Origin: Chitinibacter sp. SCUT-21
GTDB taxonomy: Bacteria; Pseudomonadota; Gammaproteobacteria; Burkholderiales; Chitinibacteraceae
DNA length: 64,000 bases
NCBI GenBank assembly: GCA_041874755.1
Contig: CP102611.1
Location: forward strand, 1,426,001-1,490,000
Reading direction: 5' to 3'
Below, piece after piece: positions 8,678-17,617 of this stretch (positions within the stretch are counted from its first letter, which is position 1; each line of letters starts with the position of its first letter). The position numbers and the translations under genes are program-made. The notes beneath the pieces are model-generated. The model was given only the letters and a program-made list of their open reading frames with translations, made no database searches and had not been told where the DNA came from.

Positions 8678-10089
8678 TGCTTAACCTCGGCTTCATCAAC
8701 GGGCCATTCACCGCCAACCGATTTATACAGCGCAATCCAATTGGCTAACTGCTCGCGTTGCAAGCTGATTAAGCGCGTTTGTGCCCCGAGTAAAAAGCGG
8801 CGCGAGACCTCCAAATCCAGCAAACTAGCCGCGCCGGCTTGCCACATGGCCTCACCTGAGTCGAGCTGCTTTTGATAGCCATTCACCGCGCGCTGCGTCG
8901 CTGCTACGCGTTTTTCCGAGCCTTGCAGCCGCACCATGCTTTCTTCAACTTCACGCACAGCGAGACGAACACGTTGCTGATACGCCGCCAGCGCCTGATC
9001 GTAGCGCGCTTGGGCGGCCTCTTGATCGGCTTTTAGCCGGCCTGCATTAAAAATCGGCAATTTAATAGTGGGGCCAAACGACCATGATTTGCCCGATAGC
9101 TCCAAACTACCGACGCGTTGTTCGCCAATATTGATCGCGCCAAACAAGCTCAGCGAAGGCAAACGGGCTACCTCGGCGACACCAACATCGGCCGCAGCCA
9201 TTTTCACCTGCTCGGCAGCCATGCGCACATCAGGTCGCTGCGCAATCACTTCGGCGGGCAGACTTGCCACTGAAAAGCCCACTGGCTTGGGCATACTGCC
9301 TTGTTCTTGCGACTGCAATTGCACACGCACTTCGTTTTCATCCAAGCCTGTTAACGCAACCAAAGCTTTAATCGCGATGGCCTGTCCTTCCTGCATTTCG
9401 GCCAACTGAGCCTGCGCGTCCCCACTACTAGCATCGAGCAAGGCAACATCGACGGGGCTTGCCAGGCCAACGCTTTCTTTTTCCTGCGTTAATTGCAGGC
9501 TGCGATCGCGCGAGGCCAAATCCTGCGCCACAATGCCGCCCATGGTTTGATACGCACGGAACGTAATATAGGCATTGGCCACTTCAGCGGCGATACTGGC
9601 GCGTGCATCGTGCCAGCCCGCAGTTTGCGCCGCTAAATTGGCCAGCAAGCCTTGTTCTGCCGCACGCACACCACCCCATAAATCAATTTCCCAACTGGCA
9701 TCTAATCCGATTGAGCTATTGTCAGTAACAAAGCTCGGGGCAATTAATTCATTGCGGCTGCGCGCACCAGTGGCGGTAGCACCAACCGTGGGCCAGAGAT
9801 AGGCTTTGGCGGAATATGCTTTCGCACGTGCCTCACGAATGCGTGCTTCGGCCAGCTGCAAGCTTGGATTTTCCTTCTGAGCCGCCGCCTGCAATTGGCT
9901 AAGGACTGGATCATTCCAAGCCGCCCACCACTGTGCCTGCTCAGCCAGCCGCTCTGCCAGCGGGGCACTGGCCTGCCATTCAGTGGCTTTGGGGTCGAGT
10001 TCTTGCGCAGTGGGTGCGGGTAAATTGACGGCACAAGCACTCAAGGCGCCAGCCAAGACCATCAGCGAGAGAATTAAACGAAGTTGCAT
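8674..10089 (-). CDS. Outer-membrane efflux factor (NodT/OprM family lipoprotein)
   Basis: 471 residues with a lipoprotein signal (LMVLAGALSACAVNLP; lipidated Cys about residue 19) and the two repeated OEP domains of TolC-like channels, including long Ala/Gln-rich helices and the NodT-type stretch LDASWEIDLWGGVRAAEQ. It forms the outer-membrane exit duct of the RND system. It is first in the operon, which is unusual only in order: many systems encode adaptor-pump-channel, here it is channel, DUF4260, adaptor, pump. AGGAA precedes the ATG. It is divergent from the TetR gene. Confidence 0.95.
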   Translation of the reverse strand: MQLRLILSLMVLAGALSACAVNLPAPTAQELDPKATEWQASAPLAERLAEQAQWWAAWNDPVLSQLQAAAQKENPSLQLAEARIREARAKAYSAKAYLWPTVGATATGARSRNELIAPSFVTDNSSIGLDASWEIDLWGGVRAAEQGLLANLAAQTAGWHDARASIAAEVANAYITFRAYQTMGGIVAQDLASRDRSLQLTQEKESVGLASPVDVALLDASSGDAQAQLAEMQEGQAIAIKALVALTGLDENEVRVQLQSQEQGSMPKPVGFSVASLPAEVIAQRPDVRMAAEQVKMAAADVGVAEVARLPSLSLFGAINIGEQRVGSLELSGKSWSFGPTIKLPIFNAGRLKADQEAAQARYDQALAAYQQRVRLAVREVEESMVRLQGSEKRVAATQRAVNGYQKQLDSGEAMWQAGAASLLDLEVSRRFLLGAQTRLISLQREQLANWIALYKSVGGEWPVDEAEVKQ

Positions 10090-10173
10090 CGAACTACGTT
10101 CCTATTGGGAGATCAGCATACTTTGATGCTGCAGCAAGCGGCCAACAAACAGACTGCGCGCCACAGCGCTAAA

Positions 10174-10220
10174 TTGGGCATTTCGGAGAATGATGCTATA
10201 CTGACTGAACGGTTCGGTCA
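10174..10220 (+). promoter_or_regulatory. Promoter and operator of the TetR regulator gene
   Basis: TTGGGC (10174-10179), a 17-base spacer and TATACT (10197-10202) make a good sigma-70 promoter reading toward the TetR gene. Directly overlapping the end of the -10 is the near-perfect palindrome TGACTGAAC-G-GTTCGGTCA (10202-10220; 8 of 9 pairs match), typical of TetR-family operators. Its position predicts autorepression, and the same site could block the divergent efflux operon whose start is 113 bp away. Confidence 0.75.
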
Positions 10221-10251
10221 ATATGCACTTTAGATTAATTTGGACGCAGCA

Positions 10252-10875
10252 ATGAATCCCCCGATAAGCAATAGTAAACTTAATGAAAGCAAACGAACGC
10301 AGATTTTAGTGGGCGCGCGGGCTGTTTTTTTGGAAACTGGCTACGCGGCAGCGAGCATGGAGCGGATTGCAAAAACGGCGGGCGTCTCAAAAGGCACGCT
10401 GTACAACTATTTTGTGAGCAAAGAAGAACTGTTTATCGCCCTGATCGAAGAGGAATGCAGTAAATCAAAGGCGCCATTTAATCCACCGACCGAATACAGC
10501 GATACACCACCCGAAGTCATTCTGAATCTGATCGGCAAGGAATGGTTAATGGGGTTGGCCGACGACAACCAGCGCGCTTTCTTCCGTATTGTTTTGGCCG
10601 AAGTAATGCAGTTTCCCGAGCTAGGCCGAGCCATCGAGAAAAGCGGCCCAGAACAGGCAATTGCCAATTTAAGCCGCTATCTGGCGCATTTACATGAACA
10701 ACAGCTCTTGGAGATTGCCAATCCACACCTAGCGGCTGAACAATTTTTTGCTCTGTGCGATTCAGGTATTGTCCGCAAAATGCAATTATCGGTTGCCGAA
10801 CCCACGCTCGACACCATCATCAGCCACACCGAGCAAGCTGTGCAGCTCTTTATCCGCGCCCACCGTCGAACCTAA
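10252..10875 (+). CDS. TetR/AcrR-family transcriptional repressor of the efflux operon
   Basis: About 207 residues from ATG 10252 (a TTG at 10240 would add four residues). The N-terminal TetR helix-turn-helix is clear: YAAASMERIAKTAGVSKGTL followed by YNYFVSKEELF. The C-terminal part resembles the AcrR-type ligand domain with QRAFFRIVLAEVMQFPELG. Divergent placement next to an RND operon and a palindromic site between the two make it the likely local repressor, released when a pump substrate binds. The ligand is unknown. Confidence 0.9.
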   Translation: MNPPISNSKLNESKRTQILVGARAVFLETGYAAASMERIAKTAGVSKGTLYNYFVSKEELFIALIEEECSKSKAPFNPPTEYSDTPPEVILNLIGKEWLMGLADDNQRAFFRIVLAEVMQFPELGRAIEKSGPEQAIANLSRYLAHLHEQQLLEIANPHLAAEQFFALCDSGIVRKMQLSVAEPTLDTIISHTEQAVQLFIRAHRRT

Positions 10876-10934
10876 CACCCCACCAGGTATATCGATCCAG
10901 CCATTTATTAGATTGGCATTAAAAAACATACCCG

Positions 10935-13900
10935 TCAGATCGAATAATCGTTGGGTAGAACACCATGACGCCAACGATTTAGCATCTCCTCCAGGGCACG
11001 GTTATTCAGCGGTTTGGATAAAAAATCATTCATGCCCACTTCCAAACAGGCCTGCCTATCCTCACTCATGGCGTTGGCGGTGAGTGCAATAATCGGGATT
11101 GCGGCAAAACGTTCATCTCGGCGGATGATGGCCGTTGCACTTAGGCCATCCATCACCGGCATTTGCATATCCATAAACACGAGGTCGTAATCGTCTTCCT
11201 GCAGTCGAGCAATGGCGGCCTCGCCATGATTGGCGGTATCGACTCGACACCCCAAGCCTTCCAGCATTTTTACCGCCACCAGCTGATTTACCTGATTGTC
11301 TTCAGCCAGTAGGATTTTCATCTGATAATGGCGCGCCTCACGCACAGTATGTCGCGTCACCAATTGCGTCGATTGACCATCGCGCAGCACGATTTGCAGC
11401 ATTTCATATAAATCACGCTGGTGCAGTGGCTTACTGAGAAAACCATTGCAGCCGGCTGCCTGGACACGGTTGGCATCGCCACGTTGCCCAACCGCCGTGA
11501 GCATAATCAAGGGCAGTTCGCGCCAGCGTGCATCGGCGCGAATAGCTCGCACCAAGCCTTCCCCCTCGCCGCCGGGCAATTGGAAATCGATTAAGGCAAT
11601 GGCAAAGTCATTACTATCCTGCAGAGCCTGCATGAATTCGGCGGCATTGGTCACAACGACGGGGATCATCTGTTTACGCATCAGCAGATCCGCGATATGT
11701 TCGCCGCCATTACGTAATTTTTCTGCCACTAATACCCGCTTACCAGCCAAATCAGGGTACGGTGCGGGCGTGGCTGCAGGATGCTTAACTCGCCCTAATT
11801 GCACAGTAAACCAAAATTCAGAGCCAAAATGAGGCTCACTAAACACACCGATTTGCCCGCGCATTAATCCCACCAGCTGCTTAGATATCGCCAAGCCCAG
11901 CCCGGTCCCTCCAAAACGTCGCGTAATACCCGCATCGACTTGGCTAAAACTTTGAAACAGCCGGTCAAGCTGCGCTTGCTCGATGCCAATACCCGTATCG
12001 CGAATGGTAAATTTCAGCTCAATCAACTCATCCTGTTGCGCCACGAGGCTCACTTGCACATCAACTTCACCTTGATCGGTAAATTTAATCGCGTTGCCGC
12101 TTAAATTAATCAATATTTGGCGAATACGCCCAGGATCGCCATACACCCAATGCGGTACATTGGCATCAATGCGGCAGAAAAACTCCACACCTTTTTGCTG
12201 CGGCTTAATAGCCATCATGTCGGCAAAATCGTCGAGCATGCTGTGCAAATCAAACTCGATTGGCGACAGATCAAGCTTGCCCGCTTCAATCTTAGAAAAA
12301 TCCAAAATATCATTAATCACACTCAGCAATGCATCCCCACTCGTCTGGATCGTTTCAATGTATTTACGCTGAGTATCATTGAGCGGCGTATCAAGCAGCA
12401 GCTGCGCCATGCCCAATACGCCATTGAGTGGGGTGCGAATTTCATGACTCATATTAGCGACAAACATGCTTTTCGCTTTGCTAGCCGCCTCGGCAGTTTG
12501 CCGCGCCTCGGTTAACTCAAGTTCAGAGAGCTTTCGCAAAGTCATATCGCTTTCCACTGCGATATAGCCTTGCAAATGCCCCAGCGAATCAAAAAATGGA
12601 TTGCATTGAATGCTGACCCAATAAGGCTGCCCGTTACGGTGATAATTAATAAGCTCAACATCAAAAGAGCGTCGATTTTTAATGCAGCGACTCATTTGGG
12701 CAATCACCGAAGGATCGCTTTGTGCGCCTTGCAATACCTCGGATGGCTTAAGCCCCACCAACTCGTTGAGTGTATAACCAGAGAGCCGCTCCATCCCTTC
12801 GTTCACCCATTCAATGCGGCCATTTTGATCTGTAATAATCACCCCATTACTAGTCTGGCTAGCGACGAGTGATAGGCGTTGCATCGCCAACTCCACCTGC
12901 TTGCGCTCGTTAATATCGATCAACAACCCCGTCCAACACAATTCACCCGTCTGTAATTTGCTCGGCTTAGCCTCAAAGCGGACCCATTTTTCTTGCTGAT
13001 CAATTAAAAGCCGCCCCTCCCAGATCAGCAGCGTAAAGTTGAAGTTGGCGGCCTCATTTTTTTCGGCAAAAATTGGACGATCATCTGGATGCAGCCGGCA
13101 CAAAATTCGCCCAGGGCTGTCCATCAACTCATCCCGACTCAGATTGAGAATTGAGCAAAAAGCTTGATTGATTAATTCAAACCGAAATGGCGCGCGATCC
13201 TCGCTCAGCCAGTCGCCTTGCTGCCAAGTATCAATCTGAGATACCCGCATCCTGAATACGCCAGCAGGTTGTGTTTTGATAATGTCGGATAACAGCTCTT
13301 GCTCGTATTTCAGCGCTTCTTGCGTTTGTTTGCGCTCGGTGATATCGGTAAAAACGGTGTACACCAGATTTTTGCTTGGGTCTTCAGCGTTAATACGTGG
13401 ATAAGCATCGACATTTATCCAGCGATACGCATCATCCTGTGGATTATAAATGCCCATCACATCATCACGAATGACTTGCCCAGTGCGGATTGCCACCATA
13501 GCGGGGTGTGTTTCCCCGGGATAAGGGCTGCCGTCTTCATGGATTGCATGCCAGCGTGGATCGAATGTGGTGCGGCCTAATAATTGATCCATCGTCAGAC
13601 CTAAAATCTGACAAGCGGCCGGATTGGCCTGTACCAATTGACCTTCGCCAGTTTGCATCACAAAGCCTTGTGAGATGTGGGCGAATAAATCTTGGAATAG
13701 CGAGCTGGTTTTTTCCAGCGCCATTTCACGCTTCTGCCTTTGCAATGCCGCACCTATCCAGCGCCCAAGCAACATAACAAAATCTTCATCGCTGCGATCA
13801 AATGGCTGCGCCCGCGCTATCGACGACGAAAAATTCACCGTTCCAAAGCGCTCACCATCGACCCACACCGGGCAACCGATATACGTTTCCAATGCAAATG

Positions 13901-14765
13901 ATTTGTAACAGGGGTGGCCTGCATATTGCGACTGCCCCATCTGCGTAATTTGCAGCACATCATCGCTTTGCAAAGTTAAGCTGCAATAGGTAGAGCCCAA
14001 CTCAAACACCATCCCGTCTTGCAATTCATCGGCGGGACACACCTGCGACAGAATGCGATATTCTTGATTTTGAATCTGGCTAATGATGCCAAACGGCAAA
14101 TCCAAATACGCTGCAGCCAATTTAAGTGCCTGTTGCAATTGCAGCTGTATCGATTCACTCGGCAGAGAGGCAATTTCATTCAGCGCGCGCAACGCTGCTT
14201 CTCGGCGCAACAGCTGCGCTTGCTGCTGCTCTTGCTCGTGCCGAGCCCAAAGTCCCATCAGCAACTGGCCAACCGTGGTGATTAATGGCGTTAGTTGTTC
14301 GCTTAATTGCTGATCATAGCCTTGCACGCGATTAGCCACGCCGACCAAGGCCACCATCTTCCCCGCATAAATACAGGGTATTGCCATAAACGAATTTAGC
14401 GGCGGATGCCCTGCAGGTATACCCCCAGCCCTAGAGTCAGTAGCGGGCGAATTGGCGATTACAACTTCACCCGAAAGCATGGCCACGCCGAACAGCGTTT
14501 TTAAATTATTAAACTGTAAGCCTTGGGGGGCGTTTTTTTCATAAAAATCACGGGTCGCCTCATCCCAAGCAATATTGGTAATGGCATGGGTGCGTAAATA
14601 GGGCTGCCCGTCTAAGTGATGCCTTACCTCGCCTATAAAGCCATACTCACTCTGGGTAATATCTAAAATGTCGACCAGCATGCCCTCAAACGCTTTGCGT
14701 TGGTTTGCCACATCAACAAAACCCATTTGCGCGCGGGTAATGGCCGACAGCATTTTGGCGAGCAT
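10935..14765 (-). CDS. Hybrid sensor histidine kinase: 2 GAF, 3 PAS, HisKA, HATPase, 2 REC
   Basis: 1276 residues, apparently cytoplasmic (no clear membrane segment). In order: GAF (about 10-170), GAF (about 190-345), PAS domains at roughly 355-480, 490-640 and 645-770, HisKA with phospho-acceptor His774 in MSHEIRTPLNG, HATPase with GRIRQILINLSGNAIKF, DTGIGI and GTGLGLAIS, then two receiver domains. REC1 keeps Asp1060 (ALIDFQLPG) but its N-terminal acidic pair is replaced (VLVAEKLRNGG), so it may be a poor phospho-acceptor; REC2 looks intact with Asp1199 (VFMDMQMPVMDG) and LLAEDN. No HPt domain or separate response regulator lies nearby, so its output is unknown. Confidence 0.93.
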   Translation of the reverse strand: MLAKMLSAITRAQMGFVDVANQRKAFEGMLVDILDITQSEYGFIGEVRHHLDGQPYLRTHAITNIAWDEATRDFYEKNAPQGLQFNNLKTLFGVAMLSGEVVIANSPATDSRAGGIPAGHPPLNSFMAIPCIYAGKMVALVGVANRVQGYDQQLSEQLTPLITTVGQLLMGLWARHEQEQQQAQLLRREAALRALNEIASLPSESIQLQLQQALKLAAAYLDLPFGIISQIQNQEYRILSQVCPADELQDGMVFELGSTYCSLTLQSDDVLQITQMGQSQYAGHPCYKSFALETYIGCPVWVDGERFGTVNFSSSIARAQPFDRSDEDFVMLLGRWIGAALQRQKREMALEKTSSLFQDLFAHISQGFVMQTGEGQLVQANPAACQILGLTMDQLLGRTTFDPRWHAIHEDGSPYPGETHPAMVAIRTGQVIRDDVMGIYNPQDDAYRWINVDAYPRINAEDPSKNLVYTVFTDITERKQTQEALKYEQELLSDIIKTQPAGVFRMRVSQIDTWQQGDWLSEDRAPFRFELINQAFCSILNLSRDELMDSPGRILCRLHPDDRPIFAEKNEAANFNFTLLIWEGRLLIDQQEKWVRFEAKPSKLQTGELCWTGLLIDINERKQVELAMQRLSLVASQTSNGVIITDQNGRIEWVNEGMERLSGYTLNELVGLKPSEVLQGAQSDPSVIAQMSRCIKNRRSFDVELINYHRNGQPYWVSIQCNPFFDSLGHLQGYIAVESDMTLRKLSELELTEARQTAEAASKAKSMFVANMSHEIRTPLNGVLGMAQLLLDTPLNDTQRKYIETIQTSGDALLSVINDILDFSKIEAGKLDLSPIEFDLHSMLDDFADMMAIKPQQKGVEFFCRIDANVPHWVYGDPGRIRQILINLSGNAIKFTDQGEVDVQVSLVAQQDELIELKFTIRDTGIGIEQAQLDRLFQSFSQVDAGITRRFGGTGLGLAISKQLVGLMRGQIGVFSEPHFGSEFWFTVQLGRVKHPAATPAPYPDLAGKRVLVAEKLRNGGEHIADLLMRKQMIPVVVTNAAEFMQALQDSNDFAIALIDFQLPGGEGEGLVRAIRADARWRELPLIMLTAVGQRGDANRVQAAGCNGFLSKPLHQRDLYEMLQIVLRDGQSTQLVTRHTVREARHYQMKILLAEDNQVNQLVAVKMLEGLGCRVDTANHGEAAIARLQEDDYDLVFMDMQMPVMDGLSATAIIRRDERFAAIPIIALTANAMSEDRQACLEVGMNDFLSKPLNNRALEEMLNRWRHGVLPNDYSI

Positions 14766-14857
14766 GCAAAACCCCTATTCTTGTCGTTCTAAAAACAAGA
14801 TAGTGCCTCGCTTACTATTACGCAAAAGCGCAATCCTATAAAAGATCGATTTTGGGT

Positions 14858-15145
14858 TTATTGTTGATTGAGGCTATGCGTCAGCAGCGTTTCGTTGACA
14901 AACGTTGCTGTAATTTTGATTTTACCGTTCTCCCAAACCGCCGCCTCGCCCGCCACACCGAGCAAACTAGAGCGCTGTGTTGAAGTGGGCTCACCCAACA
15001 CGTCAACCACCGCTTCCCGAGACATGCCTGTGGACACTTTCTGGTAATTTTCTGCAGTTACTTTGCTACACGCCGCCAACAGGCCAAGCACACCGATTAG
15101 CGCCGCACGGCGCAGAGCCGACAGGCATTTTGCTCGATTTAACAT
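14858..15145 (-). CDS. Small lipoprotein with an SmpA/BamE-like DUF3862 domain
   Basis: 95 residues from ATG 15145, chosen because GAGG lies about 9 bases upstream; ATG 15154 has no room for a ribosome binding site. A short basic start and hydrophobic run end in the lipobox LLAAC (Cys about residue 26). The mature part carries the pattern YQKVSTGMSREAVVDVLGEP, typical of SmpA/BamE/DUF3862 folds, and AVWENGKIKITATFVNETLL. It is probably anchored to a membrane in the envelope; the partner is unknown. Single-gene unit divergent from tRNA-Pro. Confidence 0.75.
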   Translation of the reverse strand: MLNRAKCLSALRRAALIGVLGLLAACSKVTAENYQKVSTGMSREAVVDVLGEPTSTQRSSLLGVAGEAAVWENGKIKITATFVNETLLTHSLNQQ

Positions 15146-15293
15146 TGCTACCATCCTCGTTAAAAATGGAAATCATTGTAGCAACGCGCATTCATTTCGT
15201 AAGCACTCGCGCACACAGGTCGTGCGGATAAAAAATAATTTTCTTACAATCAAATATTTAGCGAAAAAGATCCTTTTTTCACCCGAAAAGCAG

Positions 15294-15322
15294 TTGACGT
15301 TTCAAGACCTCATCGGTATAGT
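15294..15322 (+). promoter_or_regulatory. Sigma-70 promoter of tRNA-Pro
   Basis: TTGACG (15294-15299), 17-base spacer, TATAGT (15317-15322), followed 14 bases later by the mature tRNA 5' end. Near-consensus spacing and hexamers. Confidence 0.8.
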
Positions 15323-15336
15323 TCGCAACCTCTAGT

Positions 15337-15413
15337 CGGGGCGTAGCGCAGCCCGGTAGCGCACCTGGTTTGGGACCAGGTGGTCGTGAGTTCGAATCCC
15401 ACCGCCCCGACCA
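15337..15413 (+). tRNA. tRNA-Pro (anticodon TGG)
   Basis: 77 nt with encoded CCA. Acceptor CGGGGCG pairs with CGCCCCG, discriminator A; anticodon stem CCTGG/CCAGG encloses TTTGGGA with anticodon TGG, reading CCA and probably other CCN codons. T-loop TTCGAAT is canonical. It has its own promoter upstream and terminator downstream. Confidence 0.97.
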
Positions 15414-15439
15414 TTCTTTCGTAAGAAAGATAGAAAACA

Positions 15440-15460
15440 AACGCCGAAAGGCGTTTTTTT
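15440..15460 (+). terminator. Rho-independent terminator of tRNA-Pro
   Basis: AACGCC-GAAA-GGCGTT followed by seven consecutive T residues (counting those ending the stem), 27 bp after the tRNA. Confidence 0.88.
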
Positions 15461-15543
15461 CGTCCATAACAAAGCAACATTAGCTTGCCGCCCTCCTTGA
15501 GCGCAGGTATAAACGGCGTTTTATACCGCAACTTGCACGCAAA

Positions 15544-16989
15544 ATGTCTCTAACTTTTCTCTGGCACGATTACGAAACCTTTGGCGTTAGCCCGAAAAAC
15601 GATAGACCCGCGCAATTTGCCGCCGTACGTACCGATGCCGAACTGAACGAGATCGGGACGGCAATCAACCTGCACTGCCAGCCGGCCAACGATTACTTGC
15701 CCGCACCCGAAGCCTGTTTACTGACCGGCATTACGCCGCAGCATTGCTTAGAGGTCGGCATTCCCGAATATCAATTTGCCGCCGCGATCGAGCGCGAGCT
15801 GGCAACACCGGAAACCATCGGAGTCGGTTACAACACGATTCGGTTTGACGATGAAGTAACGCGCTACTTGTTGTGGCGCAATTTGACCGACCCGTACGCG
15901 CGCGAATGGCAAAATGGCTGTGGCCGCTGGGATTTGCTCGACGTTGTGCGCACCGTTTACGCGCTGCGTCCTGACGGGATTAACTGGCCCCAGCACGAAG
16001 ACGGTCGCATCAGTTTTAAACTTGAACACCTCACCGTCGCCAACGGCTTAACCCACGAAGCCGCGCACGATGCACTATCGGACGTGCGCGCCACAATTGC
16101 GCTGGCGCGGCTGATTCGCGACAAGCAACCTAAACTTTTCGATTTCTGCTTGGCGCTACGAAAAAAAGACCGCGTCTTTGACGAAATCAACCTCGCGCAA
16201 CCCAAACCCTTTGTGCATATTTCCGGCATGTACGGCGTTGAGCGTGGCAATCTCGCCATCGTCTGGCCACTGGGCATGCACCCGACTAATAAAAACGAAA
16301 TCATCGTATGGGATTTGGCGTTCGATCCGAGCGAGTTGTTTGGTCTGGACGCAGCCGAAATTCGCCGTCGCATGTTTAGCAAACAAGACGAGCTGGGTGA
16401 CACGCCACGCTTGCCAATCAAAACCATCCACGCCAATAAATCACCGATAGTCGTCAGCAACATCAAAGTACTGCGCGAGCAAGACCTTGCGCGCTGGCAA
16501 ATCGATTTGGCGCAAATCAACTCGCACGCAGCCAAACTGAGCGAAGCGCCGCTTTTGCCGTGGGGCGAAGTGTTTGTGCGCGAACGCGATAGCGGCGACA
16601 AGCCCGACGTTGACGGCAATTTGTATGGCGGTTTTGTTTCCAGCACCGATAGGCGCACGCTAACGCGTTTGCGCGGCTTGAACGGCGATAAATTGGCGAG
16701 CGAAATCGTGCATTTTGAAGATCGCCAGCTGGAAGAATTATTCTTTCGCTATCGGGCGCGCAATTTCCCCCACACGCTCAGCGAAGAAGAAACGATGCGC
16801 TGGGAACAATGGCGCAGCGCACGCTTGTTTGACGGAGCTGCCGGGGCGCTCACGCTGGAAGCCTACAGCGAAGAAATCGATCGCTTGGCCGAAAGCATCG
16901 GCGACGAGGGCAACGAGGACAGTGCGCGAAGCGAAGCCATTTTGGCCGCGCTGTACGATTACGCCGAAATGATCGCCCCCGAGTTTTAA
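15544..16989 (+). CDS. sbcB: Exodeoxyribonuclease I
   Basis: 481 residues, close to the usual ~475 for ExoI. The DEDDh exonuclease motif I is visible at WHDYETFGVSPKNDRPAQFA, motif II around GVGYNTIRFDDEVTRYLLWR, and motif III at AAHDALSDVRATIALARL; the SH3-like and C-terminal helical ExoI domains follow. The enzyme degrades single-stranded DNA 3' to 5' and works with RecJ and the mismatch-repair and recombination pathways. It stands alone, with a weak ribosome binding site before ATG 15544, between tRNA-Pro and a small gene on the other strand that ends 5 bp after it. Confidence 0.95.
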   Translation: MSLTFLWHDYETFGVSPKNDRPAQFAAVRTDAELNEIGTAINLHCQPANDYLPAPEACLLTGITPQHCLEVGIPEYQFAAAIERELATPETIGVGYNTIRFDDEVTRYLLWRNLTDPYAREWQNGCGRWDLLDVVRTVYALRPDGINWPQHEDGRISFKLEHLTVANGLTHEAAHDALSDVRATIALARLIRDKQPKLFDFCLALRKKDRVFDEINLAQPKPFVHISGMYGVERGNLAIVWPLGMHPTNKNEIIVWDLAFDPSELFGLDAAEIRRRMFSKQDELGDTPRLPIKTIHANKSPIVVSNIKVLREQDLARWQIDLAQINSHAAKLSEAPLLPWGEVFVRERDSGDKPDVDGNLYGGFVSSTDRRTLTRLRGLNGDKLASEIVHFEDRQLEELFFRYRARNFPHTLSEEETMRWEQWRSARLFDGAAGALTLEAYSEEIDRLAESIGDEGNEDSARSEAILAALYDYAEMIAPEF

Positions 16990-16993
16990 GACT

Positions 16994-17173
16994 TTAATCG
17001 TCCCAGCGCGCCGAAGGGCCGCGCTTGGGCGAATACAAATAAATACTAAAATCCACGCCATCATCAAAACCATCGCGCTGCACCACCCCATCGCGACGAT
17101 CGACAAACCAGCACCACAGCAAATACAGCAGCACCAGCGCCAATAAACCCCAAGCCAACCATTCAGCCTTCAT
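16994..17173 (-). CDS. Unrecognised 59-residue single-pass membrane protein
   Basis: Open frame from ATG 17173 to TAA 16994-16996: MKAEWLAWGLLALVLLYLLW begins with one strong hydrophobic helix, followed by a charged tail (FVDRRDGVVQRDGFDDGVDF, then YSPKRGPSARWDD). GGGAGGAGGGTGAG just before the ATG is a strong ribosome binding site, which is the main reason to accept a gene this short. It converges on sbcB with a 4-bp gap. No family is recognised; the topology suggests an inner-membrane small protein with an acidic/basic soluble tail. Confidence 0.65.
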   Translation of the reverse strand: MKAEWLAWGLLALVLLYLLWCWFVDRRDGVVQRDGFDDGVDFSIYLYSPKRGPSARWDD

Positions 17174-17302
17174 CTCACCCTCCTCCCCTCAAGCAGTCAG
17201 GCTAGACCACAGCAGCGCACAGCGAAATTCGACCAACGGTTAATTTTTTATTAAAACTCGCCCGCTTCAAAGGCCGCCCTTCAAGACAGTTTTGCAATTT
17301 AT

Positions 17303-17355
17303 GTGGGTATACCGTGCAAACCATTATTAGAAATAGCTTGTATCGCCATACCCAC
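17303..17355. repeat. Separated inverted repeat in the intergenic region before the fructose operon
   Basis: GTGGGTAT (17303-17310) and ATACCCAC (17348-17355) are perfect 8-bp arms separated by 37 bases. It lies about 260 bp before the operon start in the 444-bp region 17174-17617, which otherwise holds only the AT-rich promoter section nearer the gene. Arms contain the GGGTAT word common in this window. Confidence 0.35.
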
Positions 17356-17540
17356 TAAAACCAATCAAACCTCGTTCAGCGTTTCTCGCACCAAACAAAC
17401 GCAATACGCCACGACTTCTCGCCTTCCGCGCCCTTAAACAGCACTTTTTCGCGCTCAAAACACGCTAATTGGCTGTTTACCAAGGGTTTTTATATAGATC
17501 AATGCACTTGATTTATTAATTCTAGCGGCATAATCTTTTC

Positions 17541-17559
17541 ATAAATCAAATTGATTTAT
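17541..17559. promoter_or_regulatory. Operator-like palindrome upstream of the fructose ABC operon
   Basis: ATAAATCAA-A-TTGATTTAT is a perfect 9-bp inverted repeat, 58 bp before the binding-protein ATG. A related element lies at 17498-17512 (ATCAA-N5-TTGAT, continuing as TTGATTTATT). AT-rich palindromes of this form are typical for ROK/NagC-type repressors, and a ROK regulator is encoded in the same operon. CATAAT at 17529-17534 could be the -10, with TTGATT (17508) as a -35 at a short 15-base spacing, so the two elements would bracket the promoter. Confidence 0.6.
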
Positions 17560-17617
17560 TTATAACAACAAGCAATTTGATCGCAAACACACAGACCACT
17601 GCATTTAGGAGAAAGTC

